Positions 1-7,475 of a stretch of 33,140 bases of DNA are shown here, one piece after another. Below the pieces are notes generated by a model. It saw nothing but the letters and a program-made list of their open reading frames with translations. It did no database searches and was not told the origin of the DNA. The translations under genes and the position numbers were made by a program. The stretch comes from Candidatus Aquidulcis sp. (GTDB lineage: Bacteria > Chloroflexota > Limnocylindria > Limnocylindrales > Limnocylindraceae): positions 1-33,140 of the forward strand of contig RGCW01000006.1 in NCBI GenBank assembly GCA_009919005.1, in the 5' to 3' direction. The number at the start of each line of letters is the position of its first letter. Positions within the stretch are counted from its first letter, which is position 1.

Positions 1-265
1 GCACAGACTTCACCTCGTACTCCCCCGGCCCCTCAAGGATGACGGCGCTGTCCAGGCTTGTGGCGATCGGGGTGCGGTTGTCGCGAGGGGCAAGGCGCCC
101 TCGTACTCGTGAGAGGGGCGCGTCATCGGGGTGGCTCAAGGTCACAATGTCGGCGCTCATGCCGCGACCCGTCGGACCAACGATCGAGGTGTAGGGGTCG
201 TAGGCGATCGTCGCTTCACGGCTGCGGATGCGGACGCAGGTCCGACCGTAATAGGTGAGTTCCAT
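1..265 (-). CDS. MBL-fold metallohydrolase-like protein, partial (C-terminus off the window)
   Basis: The reverse strand from 265 reads MELTYYGRTCVRIRSR and stays open to the window edge, giving 88 residues. The opening strands, the segment AYDPYTSIVGPTGRG, SADIVTLSHPDD and LEGPGEYEV resemble the COG2220/UlaG-like branch of the metallo-beta-lactamase fold. The classical HxHxDH motif is not visible: the equivalent stretch reads SHPDD, so the metal site may be degenerate. There is no Shine-Dalgarno. A GAGAAT hexamer lies exactly 6 nt upstream of the ATG, supporting this start as a leaderless one. Function is unknown; hydrolase activity is a family-level inference. Confidence 0.7.
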   Translation of the reverse strand, partial: MELTYYGRTCVRIRSREATIAYDPYTSIVGPTGRGMSADIVTLSHPDDAPLSRVRGRLAPRDNRTPIATSLDSAVILEGPGEYEVKSV

Positions 266-271
266 GCCCCT

Positions 272-277
272 ATTCTC
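272..277 (-). promoter_or_regulatory. -10 element (GAGAAT) of the MBL gene, leaderless type
   Basis: GAGAAT on the minus strand ends 6 nt before the ATG at 265. The same hexamer and spacing precede the gene starting at 18092. No convincing -35 was seen. Confidence 0.5.
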
Positions 278-326
278 CCACGCGCGGCGTCACGTCGTCG
301 CACCAGGCCTGGCGCAGGGGAGGTAT

Positions 327-360
327 GCCAGGAGGGCCGATGCCCGTCGACCCTCCTGGC
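327..360. repeat. 10-bp perfect inverted repeat, possible argS terminator hairpin
   Basis: GCCAGGAGGG (327-336) and CCCTCCTGGC (351-360) are perfect complements around a 14-nt loop, about 140 bp past the argS stop. There is no T-tract on either side, so an intrinsic terminator is uncertain. It could instead be a structured site upstream of the MBL gene. Confidence 0.5.
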
Positions 361-382
361 TTGGAGGTCGGTTCACGGGAGG

Positions 383-404
383 GAGGTCCGGTGAGCCGAA
401 CCTC
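383..404. repeat. Short imperfect hairpin in the argS-MBL gap
   Basis: GAGGT-C-CGG / CCG-A-ACCTC forms an 8-bp stem with one mismatch and a TGAG loop. It is the second structured element in the 231-bp gap between argS and the MBL gene. The rest of that gap shows no gene. Confidence 0.35.
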
Positions 405-496
405 ATCATCGGACTGCGAGGTAAATGTGCAACGTGGGATTGGGTAAAGAGTTCGCAATGAACGCCCCGCGAGGAGCGGCCGACGGCGCGCCCCCT

Positions 497-2326
497 CTAC
501 ATCTCTTCGGGGGCGGAGATTCCGAGTAGGCGTAGGGATGCCGAGAGGCTCGCCGCCGCGGCTGCGACAAGCCGCAGTCGTCCCGCCGAACGCTCCGGCG
601 CGGAGGTGTCGACGACCTTCGCATCTCGATAGAACGCCGAGAACGCGGTCGCAAGCTCGGTCGCGTAGGTGGTTACCCCTTGCGTCTCATGATGCATGGC
701 GGAGTCCTCAACCACTTCAGGAAGGCGGACGATCGCCCGCGCCAGCTTCGCCTCGGGCGAGGTGTGATCGTCAAGCAATGCGCCGATGGACGCGGCGGGC
801 GTAAGTGACTCCGCCGCCGCCTTGCGCAAGATGGAGCGCATGCGTGCATGCGCGTATTGCGCGTAATACACAGGATTGTCGCTGCTCTTCTCTTTCGCCG
901 CCTCGATGTCAAAGTCAATCGCCGTGGTTGCACTTCTCGAAGCGAAGTACCACCGTGCCGCATCGACGCCAATCTCTTCTAGTAGCTCATCAAGCGTGAT
1001 GAACGTGCCCGCACGCTTTGACATGCTCATCTCCACTCCGTCACGTACGAACCGTACCCACGCGACGAGCAGCATCTCTATTGACTCTTTGTCAAACCCG
1101 AGCGCCTTGCCTGCATTGCGTAATCGGGCGACGGTTCCGTGATGATCTTGACCCCACACGTAGATAACGCGGTCGTGTCCACGAGAGAACTTTTCGACGA
1201 TGTACCCAATATCAGAACCGAAGTAGGTGAATGAACCATTTGATTTTCGGATCACACGATCCTTATCGTCGCCGAACGCAGTGCTCTTAAACCAGAGGGC
1301 ACCCTCGCGCTCTTCTAGCCAATTCCCTTCTCGGAGCCTGGTGATGGCGCGATCAACATAGCCATCGGTGTAGAGCGAGCCCTCTGAGCGCCATACATCA
1401 AACTCGACACCGAGCACGGCGAGCGACGATTCGATGCCAGCTCGGATACGCTCAGAGGCCCACCGTCCAATGATTGCAACCTCATCGTCGGCAACCATAC
1501 CGTTGTATCCTTCGGCATCGATCTCCCCACTACTCTTCGGTGCAGCTGCTGCGCGGGTAGCAACATCAGGCGGAATCGCCGCGGCGAGGTCCGCAACGTA
1601 GTCGCCCTTGTATCCGTTCTCAGGAACGTCGACGCCGTCTCTTAGCGCGATGACACTCTCGCCGAGTCGTCGAACCTGTTCACCAAAGTCATTGAAGTAA
1701 TACTCACGCGTTACCGATTGACCAGCCGCCTCAAGTACGCGAGCGAGCAGGTCTCCAACAAAGGCGCCACGTGCGTTGCCAACTGTGAGTGGCCCAGTTG
1801 GATTGGCAGAGACGAATTCGATGTTGACGCGATAGGGCGCCGACCCTGGCGCCAGCGCAAGGTGTCCCCACGACATCGGCGAGGCGACGATGGCGTCGAG
1901 TAGGTCGCCGAGCAGCCCCGCCCGAAGGCGAAGGTTGAGGAATCCTGGGCCAGCGACCTCAGCGCTTGCGATCGGTCCGAGTGTGCCGCTCCCACCATGG
2001 ATTCGTTCGGACGCCTCATCCCGGAGTTGCTTGGCGATCGCCGTCGCGATCGCGGCCGGCGCTCGCTTCAACACTTTGCTCCCCTTCATGGCCACGTTTG
2101 AGGCGTAGTCGCCGTGGTCGCGATTTCCTGGAATCTCGACCTCGATGCCTGCCACGAGTGCGTCGAGAGCGGCTGCGTCGTCAGGGGCGGGAAGGTCGCC
2201 GCTCGCGACGGCACGGCGTAGGGCGCGGGCAACGGCATCGCGCACCGTGTGTCGAAGCGGGACGCCAAGCAAGGGATCGCGCGGCAGAGCCGCCGAACGA
2301 GTCACTGGTGCGGACGATGCGCTCAT
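497..2326 (-). CDS. argS: Arginyl-tRNA synthetase with variant HIGH motif
   Basis: A class I aminoacyl-tRNA synthetase (609 aa, normal length) that charges tRNA-Arg in the cytoplasm. The N-terminal domain (about residues 20-125) carries VEIPGNRDHGDYASNVAM. The Rossmann domain opens with SANPTGPL, followed by TVGN (residues 181-184) where ArgRS normally has HVGH. The KMSKS loop is SMSKRAG, followed by IGVDAARWYF. The C-terminal anticodon-binding helices (NPVYYAQYAHAR onward) are complete. The HIGH change removes both histidines but leaves G183; TIGN is a known functional form in some TrpRS. There is no Shine-Dalgarno; TACGAT sits 6 nt before the ATG. It is divergent from the gene at 2365 with 38 bp between. 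The family assignment is certain, and full activity is likely because no frame damage is seen. Confidence 0.95.
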   Translation of the reverse strand: MSASSAPVTRSAALPRDPLLGVPLRHTVRDAVARALRRAVASGDLPAPDDAAALDALVAGIEVEIPGNRDHGDYASNVAMKGSKVLKRAPAAIATAIAKQLRDEASERIHGGSGTLGPIASAEVAGPGFLNLRLRAGLLGDLLDAIVASPMSWGHLALAPGSAPYRVNIEFVSANPTGPLTVGNARGAFVGDLLARVLEAAGQSVTREYYFNDFGEQVRRLGESVIALRDGVDVPENGYKGDYVADLAAAIPPDVATRAAAAPKSSGEIDAEGYNGMVADDEVAIIGRWASERIRAGIESSLAVLGVEFDVWRSEGSLYTDGYVDRAITRLREGNWLEEREGALWFKSTAFGDDKDRVIRKSNGSFTYFGSDIGYIVEKFSRGHDRVIYVWGQDHHGTVARLRNAGKALGFDKESIEMLLVAWVRFVRDGVEMSMSKRAGTFITLDELLEEIGVDAARWYFASRSATTAIDFDIEAAKEKSSDNPVYYAQYAHARMRSILRKAAAESLTPAASIGALLDDHTSPEAKLARAIVRLPEVVEDSAMHHETQGVTTYATELATAFSAFYRDAKVVDTSAPERSAGRLRLVAAAAASLSASLRLLGISAPEEM

Positions 2327-2332
2327 GGCTGA

Positions 2333-2338
2333 ATCGTA
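2333..2338 (-). promoter_or_regulatory. -10 element (TACGAT) of argS, leaderless type
   Basis: TACGAT on the minus strand is separated from the argS ATG by exactly 6 nt, and there is no ribosome-binding site. Confidence 0.6.
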
Positions 2339-2352
2339 GCCGCGAACTCTGG

Positions 2353-2358
2353 CACGAT
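2353..2358 (+). promoter_or_regulatory. Possible -10 element (CACGAT) of the gene at 2365
   Basis: CACGAT ends 6 nt before the ATG at 2365. It differs from TACGAT only at the first base and sits 14 bp from the divergent argS -10. Confidence 0.35.
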
Positions 2359-2364
2359 GGCGTC

Positions 2365-2883
2365 ATGACATCCGAGACCAGCCCAGCAGGTAGCCCGCCA
2401 GGTCGCCCACCCGAGGGGGCTGTGATCGCAACCCCCGTTACCCGCGGTCAGATCGCACGCGTTGGCCTGCTGCTCTTCATCACCTTCCTTGTCGGCGCGT
2501 TGCTGCTTCGCATGCAGGCCGATCGCATCAGAGCGCTTGATCTACCTCTACCCGCGGGCTGGGAGGCGGTCAGCGCCGACACAGTGTTGGCAGGGATCTC
2601 GCCGCAAAGCGCTGTTCGCGCTGCGCGATCGGCAGATGCACCCGTCGGTGCGACGCCACGCGTCCGTTTGATCACGCTACGGAGTGGCGGCACGGACGCC
2701 CCGGAACTCCGAGGGACATTCTGGCTCATCGTCACTGACGACATCCGACCATCAATGGAGATCCCCGCTGGCGATGCCATGGATGTGATTCGAGCCTACG
2801 TGCTGATCGATCAGAGTGGTCGTGTGGCCCTTGCGGTTGAGCGAGGATTTGCCGACACCGACCCAACGCTACCTCCAGACTGA
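2365..2883 (+). CDS. Hypothetical membrane-anchored protein
   Basis: 172 aa, not recognised. A Pro/Gly-rich N-terminal tail of about 30 residues is followed by one transmembrane segment (about residues 33-50, VGLLLFITFLVGALLLRM). A soluble domain of about 120 residues with alternating beta-type segments follows (RVRLITLRSG, GTFWLIVTDD, AYVLIDQSGRVALAVERGF). The tail contains few positive residues, so orientation is unclear. The open frame extends upstream to 1966, but that part is antisense to argS and reads as shadow sequence, so I start at the ATG at 2365. It converges with the MBL gene at 2905. Function is unknown. Confidence 0.7.
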   Translation: MTSETSPAGSPPGRPPEGAVIATPVTRGQIARVGLLLFITFLVGALLLRMQADRIRALDLPLPAGWEAVSADTVLAGISPQSAVRAARSADAPVGATPRVRLITLRSGGTDAPELRGTFWLIVTDDIRPSMEIPAGDAMDVIRAYVLIDQSGRVALAVERGFADTDPTLPPD

Positions 2884-2904
2884 GCCCAACGAGACTCGCG
2901 TCAG

Positions 2905-3741
2905 CTAAATCGCAAAGCGATCACCCTCGCGCACCGCGATGATCTCTCCCGAGAATGTCGTTGCCGCCGCGCGGCATGCGTCGGCCGGATCCACCTCGGC
3001 CCCGAAATGCGTGAGTAATAGTCGCCGCGCACCAGTCGCTGCCGCAGCGCTTCCAGCTCCATATGCCGTAATGTGCGCGTCGCCCTCGCGCCACGCTGCC
3101 ACTCCGCCGCCCGCTTCGCAGAGCAGCGTATCGCCGCGCTGAGCGATAGCGGCCAGATCCTCCCAGTGTGAGAGATCCCCTGAATAGGTAAGACCAGGCT
3201 GGTCGTCTACGGATAGGCGGATGGCATAGGACTCGCCTGTGTGGCGCACTCGAGCGCCGCGCATCGTCACATCACCAACGGGCACGACTCGTCCACCGCC
3301 GAGTGGTGGAAGCGTCGCGTCACTTCGCCACAGCGAGATTCCAAACGGCTGGACGGGCTCGGCAGCGCCAAGGGACTGCTCTTCGGGAGTGCGATCATCA
3401 AGGAGCGAAGCGAGCCGCGACGAAAGCCCACTAGGCGCAATCACTGACACGCTTCGTGCGTCGCGCCCCATCTGATTGCCATGAACGAGTGCATGACGCA
3501 ACGCAGCTAAGTCAACCCAGTGATCTGGATGGAGATGCGAGATCGCGATCGCACCGATCTGTGGCAGCGCATCGATGCCGAGGTGACCCGCGAGAGGTGC
3601 GTACGTACCGTGTCCCAAATCCAGTACGAGCCGCGTGGATCCGTGCTCTACGAGATATCCCGACGCGCGGGAGCCTTGGTGCGTTCGATAGGCTCCCGCC
3701 GAGCCGAGGACCGTAAGCGTCAACGGGTGGGAATCGGCCAC
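2905..3741 (-). CDS. MBL-fold hydrolase, RNase Z-like
   Basis: 278 aa. It begins LTLTVLGSAGAY and continues GYLVEHGSTRLVLDLGHGTY, then the metal-binding motif SHLHPDHWVD (HxHxDH), a later RHTGESYAIRL, TYSGDL and LLLTHFG. All are landmarks of the beta-lactamase fold in the RNase Z/arylsulfatase-like branch. It probably binds two zinc ions and cleaves a phosphodiester or similar ester in the cytoplasm; the substrate cannot be told. There is no signal peptide. It starts with GTG and overlaps the end of the PHP gene by 22 bp, so it is the last gene of a three-gene left-reading group. No strong ribosome site is visible, which suits translational coupling. Confidence 0.85.
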   Translation of the reverse strand: MADSHPLTLTVLGSAGAYRTHQGSRASGYLVEHGSTRLVLDLGHGTYAPLAGHLGIDALPQIGAIAISHLHPDHWVDLAALRHALVHGNQMGRDARSVSVIAPSGLSSRLASLLDDRTPEEQSLGAAEPVQPFGISLWRSDATLPPLGGGRVVPVGDVTMRGARVRHTGESYAIRLSVDDQPGLTYSGDLSHWEDLAAIAQRGDTLLCEAGGGVAAWREGDAHITAYGAGSAAAATGARRLLLTHFGAEVDPADACRAAATTFSGEIIAVREGDRFAI

Positions 3742-4604
3742 TGTTCACCCGCAGATTTCCATCGTTTCGTTGCAAGCTCATCAAACCCCGCCTCAAGTAG
3801 CAGTGCACGTGCGCGGTCAAAGTTCATTGCAAACCAATCAGGTTGGTGCGCATCTGATCCAGTGACGATGTACTCACCGCCAAGTTCGCGATATCGATGT
3901 ACGGCTTGCGGCAACGGATACGGCAACCCTGTTCGCTGTCGCCATCCCGACGAGTTGATCTCAAGCGCAGTCCCAGTTTCGATGAGTGCTCGCAGGACCG
4001 GTTCGTAGAGATCAGGCGCCGCCTCAAATGCTGCCGTATCAATATGGGGATACACATATTTCCGCACGTAGTCCATGTGCCCCACGATGTCGAAGAGCCC
4101 ACTCTCGATTCCCGCCTGCACTTCTGCGAAATATGGCGCCATATCGTGAACGTCGTGTCCCGCCCAACTCGCGGCACGTGATCGCTTGAACGGCGAGTCG
4201 ATTCCGGGGTGCACACTGCCGATCGTTAGGTCGTAGTGATTGGTGCGCAGATGATCACGAATCTCCGTCTCGTACTGGACCTCATACGAAATCTCCACAC
4301 CGAGGAGGATCTCCAGGCGATCGCCGAACTCGCGGCGCAGCCCCTCAACCGCCTCCACCCGCTGATGGTGCGGGGCGAGGGTGGCTCCAATCTCGCGCGG
4401 GTCGAAGTCGAGGTGGTCGGTCAGTGCGATGCGAGGCATCCCGAGGGCGATCGCCAGGGCGGGGTAGACGTCGAGAGGCACCTCCGAGTCGGGGGAGAGG
4501 AGCGTATGCAGATGAACGTCGAGGGGCGAGTCAAAGCGCCCTGACAGGGCGAGCTCGGGACGCCGCTCGCGGTCGCCGCTACGGCGGAGCGGAGCCTGGC
4601 TCAC
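3720..4604 (-). CDS. PHP-domain phosphoesterase, histidinol-phosphatase (HisJ)-like
   Basis: 294 aa. PHP motifs are in order: DVHLHT (His31, His33), ALTDHLDF, LLGVEIS, GSVHPG, GHMDYV and TGSDAH. Together these supply the trinuclear metal site of the PHP family. The closest match is the HisJ/HIS2 group, which dephosphorylates histidinol phosphate in histidine synthesis. No other his gene is nearby, so a different phosphoester substrate is possible. A longer open frame runs to 4811, but it overlaps the membrane-protein gene and is arginine/proline-rich shadow. I choose the GTG at 4604 because GTGA joins it to the upstream stop (4601-4603), a classical coupled start. Length and motifs are complete. 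Confidence 0.85.
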   Translation of the reverse strand: MSQAPLRRSGDRERRPELALSGRFDSPLDVHLHTLLSPDSEVPLDVYPALAIALGMPRIALTDHLDFDPREIGATLAPHHQRVEAVEGLRREFGDRLEILLGVEISYEVQYETEIRDHLRTNHYDLTIGSVHPGIDSPFKRSRAASWAGHDVHDMAPYFAEVQAGIESGLFDIVGHMDYVRKYVYPHIDTAAFEAAPDLYEPVLRALIETGTALEINSSGWRQRTGLPYPLPQAVHRYRELGGEYIVTGSDAHQPDWFAMNFDRARALLLEAGFDELATKRWKSAGEQWPIPTR

Positions 4605-4954
4605 GGTTCGTTCAGCCAGGCGCGAGCGGCGGCCCCCCGCAGCCCGCGGATCAAGAGGAGGGCGACGAGAACGGGGGGGATGCCAGGGAGCCAGTTCCCC
4701 ACGGTGAGGGCGATGAGGGGGCCCGCTGGGATCAGGATCGTGCTCAGCCCGAGCGCGAAGCCCCGCCCCGCCTCCTTCCGCTGCCAGACCAGGGTGATGG
4801 TGAAGATGCACGCGGCGATCAAGGCCATCCAGACCACCCCCTGGAGGGTGACGGGGGCGGCGGTCGCCTGTTCCACGATCCGTCCGAGGGTGAGGCCGAG
4901 ACCCGCTAAGAGGAGCAGGGCGTAGGCGAGGAAGGCGGCGACGGCAATCGGCAT
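4601..4954 (-). CDS. Small integral membrane protein
   Basis: 117 aa, not recognised. Three or four hydrophobic helices are visible: about residues 4-25 (AVAAFLAYALLLLAGLGLTL), 42-60 (VVWMALIAACIFTITLVW), 68-88 and a last one near the C-terminus (PPVLVALLLI). The tail is short and basic. There are no catalytic motifs. The ATG at 4954 is preceded at 6 nt by CATCCT, the same arrangement as other leaderless starts here; an ATG at 4981 in frame is an alternative. Its stop overlaps the PHP gene start (GTGA), so it heads the left-reading group. It is divergent from the maltodextrin transporter. Confidence 0.65.
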   Translation of the reverse strand: MPIAVAAFLAYALLLLAGLGLTLGRIVEQATAAPVTLQGVVWMALIAACIFTITLVWQRKEAGRGFALGLSTILIPAGPLIALTVGNWLPGIPPVLVALLLIRGLRGAAARAWLNEP

Positions 4955-4960
4955 GTGCTC

Positions 4961-4966
4961 AGGATG
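4961..4966 (-). promoter_or_regulatory. Possible -10 element (CATCCT) of the small membrane protein gene
   Basis: CATCCT lies 6 nt before the ATG at 4954 on the minus strand, and no ribosome site is present. Confidence 0.35.
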
Positions 4967-5047
4967 CCACGGGTCCCCCATCCGCACCCGCCAGCCCTGA
5001 CGTGAGGGTTCCCCACACCTGAGCGTGGTCGCCTCGTGGGCAACGCA

Positions 5048-5077
5048 TTGACGCGGGTGCGTGGGGAGCCCTACCCT
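5048..5077 (+). promoter_or_regulatory. Candidate sigma-70-type promoter of the maltodextrin transporter
   Basis: TTGACG (5048-5053) and TACCCT (5072-5077) are separated by 18 bp. The -35 matches consensus at 5 of 6 bases and the -10 at 3 of 6. It lies about 115 bp upstream of the binding-protein start. The remainder of the 4955-5190 gap holds the palindrome at 5090 and no gene. Confidence 0.45.
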
Positions 5078-5089
5078 TAGGTCACCACT

Positions 5090-5106
5090 GGGCCGCCCGG
5101 CGGCCC
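5090..5106. promoter_or_regulatory. 17-bp GC-rich palindrome, operator candidate
   Basis: GGGCCGCC and GGCGGCCC are perfect 8-bp arms about one central C, starting 12 bp downstream of the -10. Placement just after the transcription start is typical of a repressor operator for a sugar operon. It is unlike the usual LacI-family core, and a leader hairpin is the alternative. Confidence 0.4.
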
Positions 5107-5190
5107 TGAGCAGAATCGGCGTCAGCAGTCGCTGGCGCCCAACGCGACGCCTCGCTGGTGGGGAGGTCTCGCAAAAAGGAGGACCATCGC

Positions 5191-6390
5191 ATGGCGCGAA
5201 AGAATTGGAAGCTCGTTGCGGTTGCAGCGATGCTTGCCGTCGTTGCCACTGCCTGTGGGAGCAATACCCCATCGGCAAACGGCCTCGAGGGTGAGGTAAC
5301 GCTCTGGCACGCATACGGCTCGTCCGGCGGCTCGGCTGAGGGCACCGCCTTCGCCGCACAGCTCGCCAAGTTCGAGAAGGAATTCCCGAAGATCAAGATC
5401 AACGCCGTTGAGGTGCCGTTCAGCGACATCTTCACGAAGTTCAAGACAGAGGCAGCCGCCGGCGGCGGACCAGACCTCTTCATTGCTCCGAACGACGACC
5501 TCGGCAACTTGGTTGCGGCCGGACTGCTTGAGCCAATCACGGACACCACGGACATCGGAACGGTATCGGAGCAGGCGCTTGATGGTGCAACCATCGGTGG
5601 CAAGCTCTACCTCGTTCCTGAGAGCCTCAAGGCTGTCGTGATGTATTACGACTCTGCGAAGATCGCGACTCCTCCAGCCACGGCTGCGGAGTTCAAGGAC
5701 TACGTCGACAACGGCGGCAAGGTTGCCGTTCCCGCCGGCGTCTATCACGTCTGGGGCTGGTACAAGGCCTTCGGCGGTTCGATCTTCGATAGCACCGGTC
5801 ACGCCGCCTGCTTCAGCGGGACGGGCGTCGGCGACGCCATGGACTACGTCAAGAGCCTGAAGGCTGGCGGCGCAGTTGTTGATGGCAACGACGGTGACCT
5901 TGGTCAGAAGTACATGAACGGCGAAGTTGACGTGATGTTCAACGGCAACTGGGTTCTTGCGGACTACCTGAAGGCCCGACCGGGCACGCAGGTTGCTCCG
6001 TTCCCAGCTGGCGCCAACGGCCTCCCTTCGGTGGGCATGGTTGGTGTCGACGGTTGGCACATCAATGCAGCTGGCATGAACAAGGAGCTGGCCATTAAGG
6101 TCGCTTCGATTCTTGCCTCGCCTGACTACGCCAAGATCATGGTTGACGGTGCCGGCCACGTGCCAGCATCGACCGCCATCGAGATCAAGGACCCGGTCAC
6201 CAAGGCCTTCGCAGCTGCGATCGCCACGGGCACCCGACGTCCTGTTGAGGCGTGGATGAACAACTACTGGGGCAACTTCGGCTCGGCGTGGGACAGCGTC
6301 CTGCAGACCGGTGCCGCTGGTGCTGATGCAGCCTCTACGGCATGCGATGCCATGGAGACTGCAAACTCCGACGCTGGCCTCTGGCCATAG
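5191..6390 (+). CDS. malE: Maltodextrin-type ABC transporter substrate-binding lipoprotein
   Basis: 399 aa, family 1 extracellular solute-binding protein. A basic start and hydrophobic signal (KLVAVAAMLAVVATAC) end in a lipobox-like ATAC with Cys22 as the lipidation site, so the protein is anchored outside the membrane. The mature part has EVTLWHAYG, the FSDIFTKFKTEAAAGGGPDLFIAPNDDLG segment and GKLYLVPESLKAVVMYYD, typical of MalE/MdxE/GanO proteins. AAGGAGGA (5176-5183) is an excellent Shine-Dalgarno 7 nt before the ATG and fixes the start; the in-frame upstream GTG at 5158 is not used. The neighbouring permeases and GH13 enzymes point to maltodextrin, but the ligand is inferred. The stop is followed by two hairpins. 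Confidence 0.9.
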   Translation: MARKNWKLVAVAAMLAVVATACGSNTPSANGLEGEVTLWHAYGSSGGSAEGTAFAAQLAKFEKEFPKIKINAVEVPFSDIFTKFKTEAAAGGGPDLFIAPNDDLGNLVAAGLLEPITDTTDIGTVSEQALDGATIGGKLYLVPESLKAVVMYYDSAKIATPPATAAEFKDYVDNGGKVAVPAGVYHVWGWYKAFGGSIFDSTGHAACFSGTGVGDAMDYVKSLKAGGAVVDGNDGDLGQKYMNGEVDVMFNGNWVLADYLKARPGTQVAPFPAGANGLPSVGMVGVDGWHINAAGMNKELAIKVASILASPDYAKIMVDGAGHVPASTAIEIKDPVTKAFAAAIATGTRRPVEAWMNNYWGNFGSAWDSVLQTGAAGADAASTACDAMETANSDAGLWP

Positions 6391-6391
6391 T

Positions 6392-6429
6392 CGGTTGCTA
6401 GCCTCGAGCTAGCCGCTACGGTGTAACCG
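6392..6429 (+). repeat. Stem-loop after malE
   Basis: GCTAGC (6397-6402) and GCTAGC (6408-6413) form a 6-bp stem with loop CTCGA. Outside them CGGTT (6392-6396) can pair with AACCG (6425-6429). It immediately follows the malE stop. Confidence 0.45.
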
Positions 6430-6431
6430 CG

Positions 6432-6463
6432 ATTGGGGCGGGGGCTTCGGCTCCCGCCCCGAT
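6432..6463 (+). promoter_or_regulatory. malE-malF intercistronic hairpin with UUCG tetraloop
   Basis: An 11-bp stem (6435-6445 with 6450-6460, one G-U pair) is closed by C(UUCG)G, and the flanking AUU/GAU can extend it. There is no U-run after it (GATTGCTATC). It is therefore probably an mRNA-stabilising or partial-termination element that keeps malE expressed above the permease genes, rather than a full terminator. Confidence 0.7.
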
Positions 6464-6494
6464 TGCTATCTCAACGTCGAGAAAGGGGGGCAGA

Positions 6495-7475
6495 GTGAGC
6501 ATCTTCACGCGGGTCAACCGTCGCTCCCTTACCCCATATGCCTTCATCGCCCCAGCGCTGGTGGTCATGGCGATCGTCACGATCTATCCGCTGATCTTCC
6601 AGTTCTGGATGTCATTTACCAATTACGGCCTCGCAAACCTGCGACAAGGGGCGCCGGCTCCAGACTGGGTCGGGCTTGAGAACTACGTCAAGATCCTTAC
6701 GAGCGAGCTTTCAATCCCGAACTATTCCTTCCTGAGACTCTTCCTCTACAACATCTTCTGGGCGCTGAGCAACGTTGCCATCCATATCGTTCTTGGCGTT
6801 GCGATCGCCCTCTTACTCAATCATCCAGGGTTGAAGTTAAAGCGCCTCTACCGCGCCCTTTATGTGCTCCCCGTGTTGATTCCACCCATCGTCGTTGCAA
6901 CAACCTGGCGCAACATGTTCAACCAAGATGCCGGCGCAGTGAATATGCTGCTCGGTCTCGTTGGCCAGGTGTTTCGTATTCCGCCCGAGACGTTTTCGAT
7001 TGACTGGCTGCGCCAAGTTGAAGATCCGATCAGTTTCATTCCACTGCCACTCGCGTATTACGCAATGTTGATCACTAACATTTGGCTGGGGTGGCCCCTC
7101 AATGCCGTTGTCGCGACTGGAGCGTTGCAGGCGATCCCGAAAGACTTGTACGAGGCCGCCGAGATCGACGGGGCAGGGAGGTGGGCCTCGTTCAAGACGA
7201 TCACGCTCACCTACCTGCGACCAGCGATGATCCCCTTTGCCATCTATGGCTTTGTGGTGACCTTCAACCTTTTCAGCCTCGCCTACTTCATGAGCTCTGG
7301 TGGGCCATTTGGACGCACCGAACTCTTGGTGACCCAGGCCTATCGCCTGGTCAATGAGCGGCAACTCTATGCAGTAGGCGCTGCGTTTGCCGTCGTGCTC
7401 TTCGTCATCCTGCTCACGATCAGCCTGATCACCAACCGCATCTCAAAGGCGACGGCTCGATATGACGACTTCTAA
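6495..7475 (+). CDS. malF: Sugar ABC transporter permease, MalF type
   Basis: 326 aa inner-membrane subunit of a carbohydrate importer (binding-protein-dependent transport family). About six to seven helices are visible, beginning with LTPYAFIAPALVVMAIVTIYPLIF. The cytoplasmic EAA loop reads EAAEIDGAGRWASFKTI and is complete; it would dock an ATPase. The start is GTG at 6495 behind a purine-rich AAAGGGGGG. It overlaps malG by 14 bp. It works with MalE and MalG to admit maltodextrins. No ATPase gene is present in the window, so a shared MsmK/MalK-like ATPase elsewhere is expected. It is shorter than E. coli MalF because it lacks the large periplasmic loop, as is usual outside enterobacteria. 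Confidence 0.9.
   Translation: MSIFTRVNRRSLTPYAFIAPALVVMAIVTIYPLIFQFWMSFTNYGLANLRQGAPAPDWVGLENYVKILTSELSIPNYSFLRLFLYNIFWALSNVAIHIVLGVAIALLLNHPGLKLKRLYRALYVLPVLIPPIVVATTWRNMFNQDAGAVNMLLGLVGQVFRIPPETFSIDWLRQVEDPISFIPLPLAYYAMLITNIWLGWPLNAVVATGALQAIPKDLYEAAEIDGAGRWASFKTITLTYLRPAMIPFAIYGFVVTFNLFSLAYFMSSGGPFGRTELLVTQAYRLVNERQLYAVGAAFAVVLFVILLTISLITNRISKATARYDDF

Noticed and set aside
327-404. T-box or other known riboswitch near argS
   Set aside because: It lies downstream of argS rather than upstream, and no T-box core or known aptamer elements were recognised.
58-461. Several plus-strand open frames at the left edge
   Set aside because: Arg/Gly-rich shadows opposite the MBL gene and in the gap; no family features or start signals.
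1966-2364. N-terminal extension of the gene at 2365
   Set aside because: Lies antisense to argS, with composition typical of a complement frame.
5122-6159. 345-codon minus-strand frame across malE
   Set aside because: Antisense to a clear, signal-bearing binding protein; its length is explained by high-GC codon bias.
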